From Chloroflexota bacterium (lineage in GTDB: Bacteria > Chloroflexota > Dehalococcoidia > Dehalococcoidales > JAUYDJ01), in NCBI GenBank assembly GCA_030690025.1, contig JAUYDJ010000121.1:1-8041 (forward strand): a DNA stretch of 8,041 bases. The letters run 5' to 3'. Below are positions 6,446 through 8,041 of the stretch, piece by piece (position 1 is the first letter of the stretch; each line of letters begins with the position of its first letter). Below the pieces are notes generated by a model that worked only from the letters and a program-made list of their open reading frames with translations, made no database searches and was not told the DNA's origin. The position numbers and the translations under genes are program-made.

Positions 6446-6474
6446 GAGAGAGGGCGAATCCCTCTCTCTTTCTT
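6446..6474 (+). terminator. Intrinsic terminator after fabG
   Basis: A perfect 9-bp stem (6446-6454 with 6460-6468, GAGAGAGGG/CCCTCTCTC) with a 5-base loop is followed by TTTCTT. One more G-T pair can extend the stem. The position 36 bases after the fabG stop fits the end of the yceD-fabG operon. Confidence 0.85.
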
Positions 6475-6500
6475 GTATACCCGTCCTACTCAATCATGGT

Positions 6501-6579
6501 TGTCATTGCGAGGAGCGTAGCGACGAAGCAATCTCATTCCCCACCCATCCGAGATTGCTTCGCTTCGCTCGCAATGACA
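6501..6579. repeat. Palindromic interspersed repeat (TGTCATTGCGAG...CTCGCAATGACA)
   Basis: The outer arms 6501-6512 and 6568-6579 are perfectly complementary over 12 bases, as are the inner arms 6524-6535 (CGAAGCAATCTC) and 6551-6562. The left side holds 11 unpaired bases between its arms, the right side only 5. The loop is 15 bases. A further complementary pair, TCAATC (6490-6495) and GATTGA (6591-6596), may mark wider ends. The core resembles a widespread REP/MITE-like bacterial repeat whose translation gives the familiar false peptides CEERSDEAI or ARSVATKQS; that identification is from memory. It lies in non-coding DNA between a terminator and the nusB promoter. Confidence 0.85.
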
Positions 6580-6640
6580 TCGACAACTAAGATTGAATAA
6601 AAGATGTATACCTGTCCTGTTTTCGCCGACATGGAATTAG

Positions 6641-6649
6641 TGATATAAT
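6641..6649 (+). promoter_or_regulatory. Extended -10 promoter of the nusB-acpP operon
   Basis: TGA-TATAAT is a perfect extended -10 element. The -35 region is weak (TTTCGC at 6621-6626 with a 17-base spacer). Transcription would start near 6656, leaving a leader of roughly 17 bases that still includes the TGGAG ribosome binding site at 6658-6662. Confidence 0.65.
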
Positions 6650-6672
6650 TTTTAATCTGGAGTGGTGACTTA

Positions 6673-7089
6673 ATGGTAATGGTAGGGGCACGGCACAAAG
6701 CGCGCATCGTGGCGCTACAGGCCCTGTACGAAGTTGATTCGGTAGGGCATGGCGTGGCAGAGGTATTAGACCGTCTGCTGGCAGAGGAATGGCTGCCCGA
6801 AGAAAGCGGCGCGTTTGTACGTGAGCTGGTCCAGGGCGTCATCCAGAACAAGGAGACAATAGACTCTCACATCAAGGGCTTTGCCCCGGCCTGGCCGTTG
6901 GAGCAGATACCGGTGGTCGACCGGAATATCCTAAGGCTTGCAATCTTCGAGATTTTACTTGATAATAAAGTGCCAGTGAAAGTAGCCATTAATGAGGCGG
7001 TCGAGCTGGCCAAGGCTTTTGGCAGTGACAATTCGGCAAAGTTTGTTAACGGAGTTTTAGGCTCGGTTAGCGCGCTTGCCAGCCGATAA
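6673..7089 (+). CDS. nusB: Transcription antitermination factor NusB
   Basis: A 138-residue all-helical RNA-binding protein, usual NusB length. With NusE (S10) it binds boxA RNA and supports antitermination during rRNA transcription. Visible are the N-terminal RIVALQALYEVD (11-22), VDRNILRLAIFE (82-93), VAINEAVELAKAFG (104-117) and KFVNGVLG (123-130), all strongly conserved in the family. The start is ATG at 6673, 10 bases after TGGAG. A second ATG two codons later (6679) is possible but is further from the ribosome binding site. It is the first gene of the nusB-acpP-HAD operon and has its own extended -10 promoter. acpP follows after 25 bases. Confidence 0.95.
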   Translation: MVMVGARHKARIVALQALYEVDSVGHGVAEVLDRLLAEEWLPEESGAFVRELVQGVIQNKETIDSHIKGFAPAWPLEQIPVVDRNILRLAIFEILLDNKVPVKVAINEAVELAKAFGSDNSAKFVNGVLGSVSALASR

Positions 7090-7114
7090 AACTTGAGAGG
7101 TAAAGGGGGAAAAA

Positions 7115-7369
7115 GTGGCAACAATTTTTGAGCGCATCAAAAAGATAATTATCGAGCAGCTAGGGGTAGAGGAGCCGGAAGTGGTGCCCACCGCTAGCTT
7201 TGTCGATGACCTGGGTGCTGATTCCCTGGACCTGGTGGAGTTGATAATGTCCATTGAGGAGGAGTTCAGCACTCCGGCGCGTAAGGTTGAAATACCGGAC
7301 GAGGACGCGGAAAAGATAGTCACCGTACAGGATGCCGTTAACTATGTCAAAGACCTGGGTATTGAGTGA
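7115..7369 (+). CDS. acpP: Acyl carrier protein
   Basis: An 84-residue acidic ACP, slightly longer than the usual 75-80. It carries growing acyl chains on a phosphopantetheine arm attached to Ser37 in the [12 protein letters not shown] motif (32-43), and is the expected substrate of the FabD and FabG encoded upstream. Helix I (about 3-16), the loop, recognition helix II from Ser37 to about residue 50, and [10 protein letters not shown] (59-68) are all clear. Compared with E. coli ACP there are about five extra residues (PARKV) between helix II and EIPD. The start is GTG with an AAAGGGGGA ribosome binding site about 4 bases ahead. The stop shares one base with the start of the next gene. Confidence 0.95.
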   Translation: MATIFERIKKIIIEQLGVEEPEVVPTASFVDDLGADSLDLVELIMSIEEEFSTPARKVEIPDEDAEKIVTVQDAVNYVKDLGIE

Positions 7370-8041
7370 TGGTTAAGGTGGTCTTCTTCGACTGGTTCGA
7401 TACGCTGGCCCGTTTCGAACCACCCCGCCAGGAACTATGGCGGCAGGCTTTCCTGAATTTGAATATCGAGCTGCCGCTCAAGGCCATCACCCGCGGGCTT
7501 CTGGCTGGCGACCGTCATTTCTTCGAGGAGAACACCAAGTCACCGCCGGTGAAGCAGCGCAGCCCGGAGGAACAGGTTGAGGTCTATCTGCGCTATCCCA
7601 ATGAGATGCTGGCCGCCGCCGGGGTCAAGACCTCTCCGGATATACTCCTGGAAGTCATGAAAATAGCCACCAAGCGGGCCAAAGAGATTACCTACGTCCT
7701 GTTTGATGATGTGCTGCCCACCCTGGAGTCTCTGAAGAATAAGAACCTGGTCATGGGCCTGCTGACCAATGCCGCCCGGGACGCCCTTTCCGTGCAGCAC
7801 CAGCTGGGCTTGGGGCCTTACATCAGTTTTGTGGTTACCTCCGAGGAAGTGGGGGCGAGCAAGCCCAGTCCCCCGATTTTCCTCGCCGCGCTGGAGCGGG
7901 CCGGCGTAAAGGCGGCGGAGGCATGTCATGTTGGCGACCAGTATGATTTAGACGTGGCCGGTGCCCGTGGGGTGGGGATTAGCCCTATACTGATTGACCG
8001 CGAGAATATCTATCCTGAAGTTACCGATTGTCCCCGGATTC
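7369..8041 (+). CDS. HAD-superfamily hydrolase (partial, runs off the window)
   Basis: The first 224 codons are present; the 3' end lies outside the window. HAD enzymes use an aspartate nucleophile in phosphatase, dehalogenase and related reactions. Motif I is FFDWFDTLA (6-14) with Asp8 as the predicted nucleophile. The usual second aspartate two residues on is Phe10, with Asp11 next to it. A helical cap spans about 18-110. Motif II is LLTNA (131-135, Thr133), motif III is Lys165 in SKPSP, and motif IV is GDQYDLDVAGA (189-199) with Asp190 and Asp195. The loss of the second motif I Asp is seen in haloacid dehalogenases (FDLYGTL), so phosphatase activity should not be assumed; the substrate is unknown. 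The ATG shares one base with the acpP stop (TGATG), suggesting coupled translation. Confidence 0.88.
   Translation, partial: MVKVVFFDWFDTLARFEPPRQELWRQAFLNLNIELPLKAITRGLLAGDRHFFEENTKSPPVKQRSPEEQVEVYLRYPNEMLAAAGVKTSPDILLEVMKIATKRAKEITYVLFDDVLPTLESLKNKNLVMGLLTNAARDALSVQHQLGLGPYISFVVTSEEVGASKPSPPIFLAALERAGVKAAEACHVGDQYDLDVAGARGVGISPILIDRENIYPEVTDCPRI

Noticed and set aside
6345..6600. Two forward reading frames of 81 and 63 codons between fabG and nusB (ATG starts at 6345 and 6409)
   Set aside because: They read through the terminator and the palindromic repeat. Their conserved-looking peptides come from the repeat itself, and neither has a ribosome binding site suited to it.
1..8041. CRISPR array, tRNA, rRNA or intact insertion sequence
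   Set aside because: No regularly spaced repeats, cloverleaf-like sequence, rRNA segments or transposase gene were seen in the window.

Overview
The window reads as a stretch of chromosome from an anaerobic bacterium, most likely a Chloroflexota member of the Dehalococcoidia type. This placement is an inference. It rests on the gene set (acyl-CoA dehydrogenase with a ferredoxin-fused electron transfer flavoprotein; yceD-rpmF-fabD-fabG; nusB-acpP), on the moderately high GC of the genes, and on an interspersed palindromic repeat of a kind I associate with such genomes. No rRNA or other taxonomic marker is present. Every gene lies on the + strand.

Region 1 (about 1-3254) is a redox operon: an acyl-CoA dehydrogenase (TTG start), etfB overlapping it by 4 bases, and etfA 9 bases further on. 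EtfA carries an N-terminal domain with two [4Fe-4S] motifs. Together they should oxidise or reduce an acyl-CoA and pass electrons through flavins, plausibly to or from ferredoxin. The acyl-CoA substrate cannot be read from the sequence.

Region 2 (about 3281-3796) is a small, more AT-rich accessory island: a RelB-like antitoxin and a RelE/ParE-like toxin overlapping by 4 bases. In front of them lies a palindrome next to an extended -10 element that looks like an autoregulatory operator.

Region 3 (about 3856-6474) is a housekeeping operon behind a TTGACA/TATAAT promoter: yceD (DUF177), rpmF (ribosomal protein L32), fabD and fabG, ended by a clear intrinsic terminator. The fabD-fabG gap can form two mutually exclusive hairpins, one of which covers the fabG ribosome binding site. 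This is the most interesting undescribed structure I see here.

Region 4 (about 6490-6600) holds a palindromic interspersed repeat. It creates false reading frames between the terminator and the next promoter.

Region 5 (about 6641-8041) is a second operon: an extended -10 promoter, nusB, acpP (acyl carrier protein) and a HAD-family hydrolase that runs off the window. FabD loads malonate onto the ACP encoded by acpP, and FabG reduces the resulting beta-ketoacyl-ACP. The two operons therefore belong to one fatty acid synthesis system, although acpP is transcribed with nusB. I did not find a wholly novel multi-gene system; the notable items are variations on known families and possible RNA or DNA regulatory structures.
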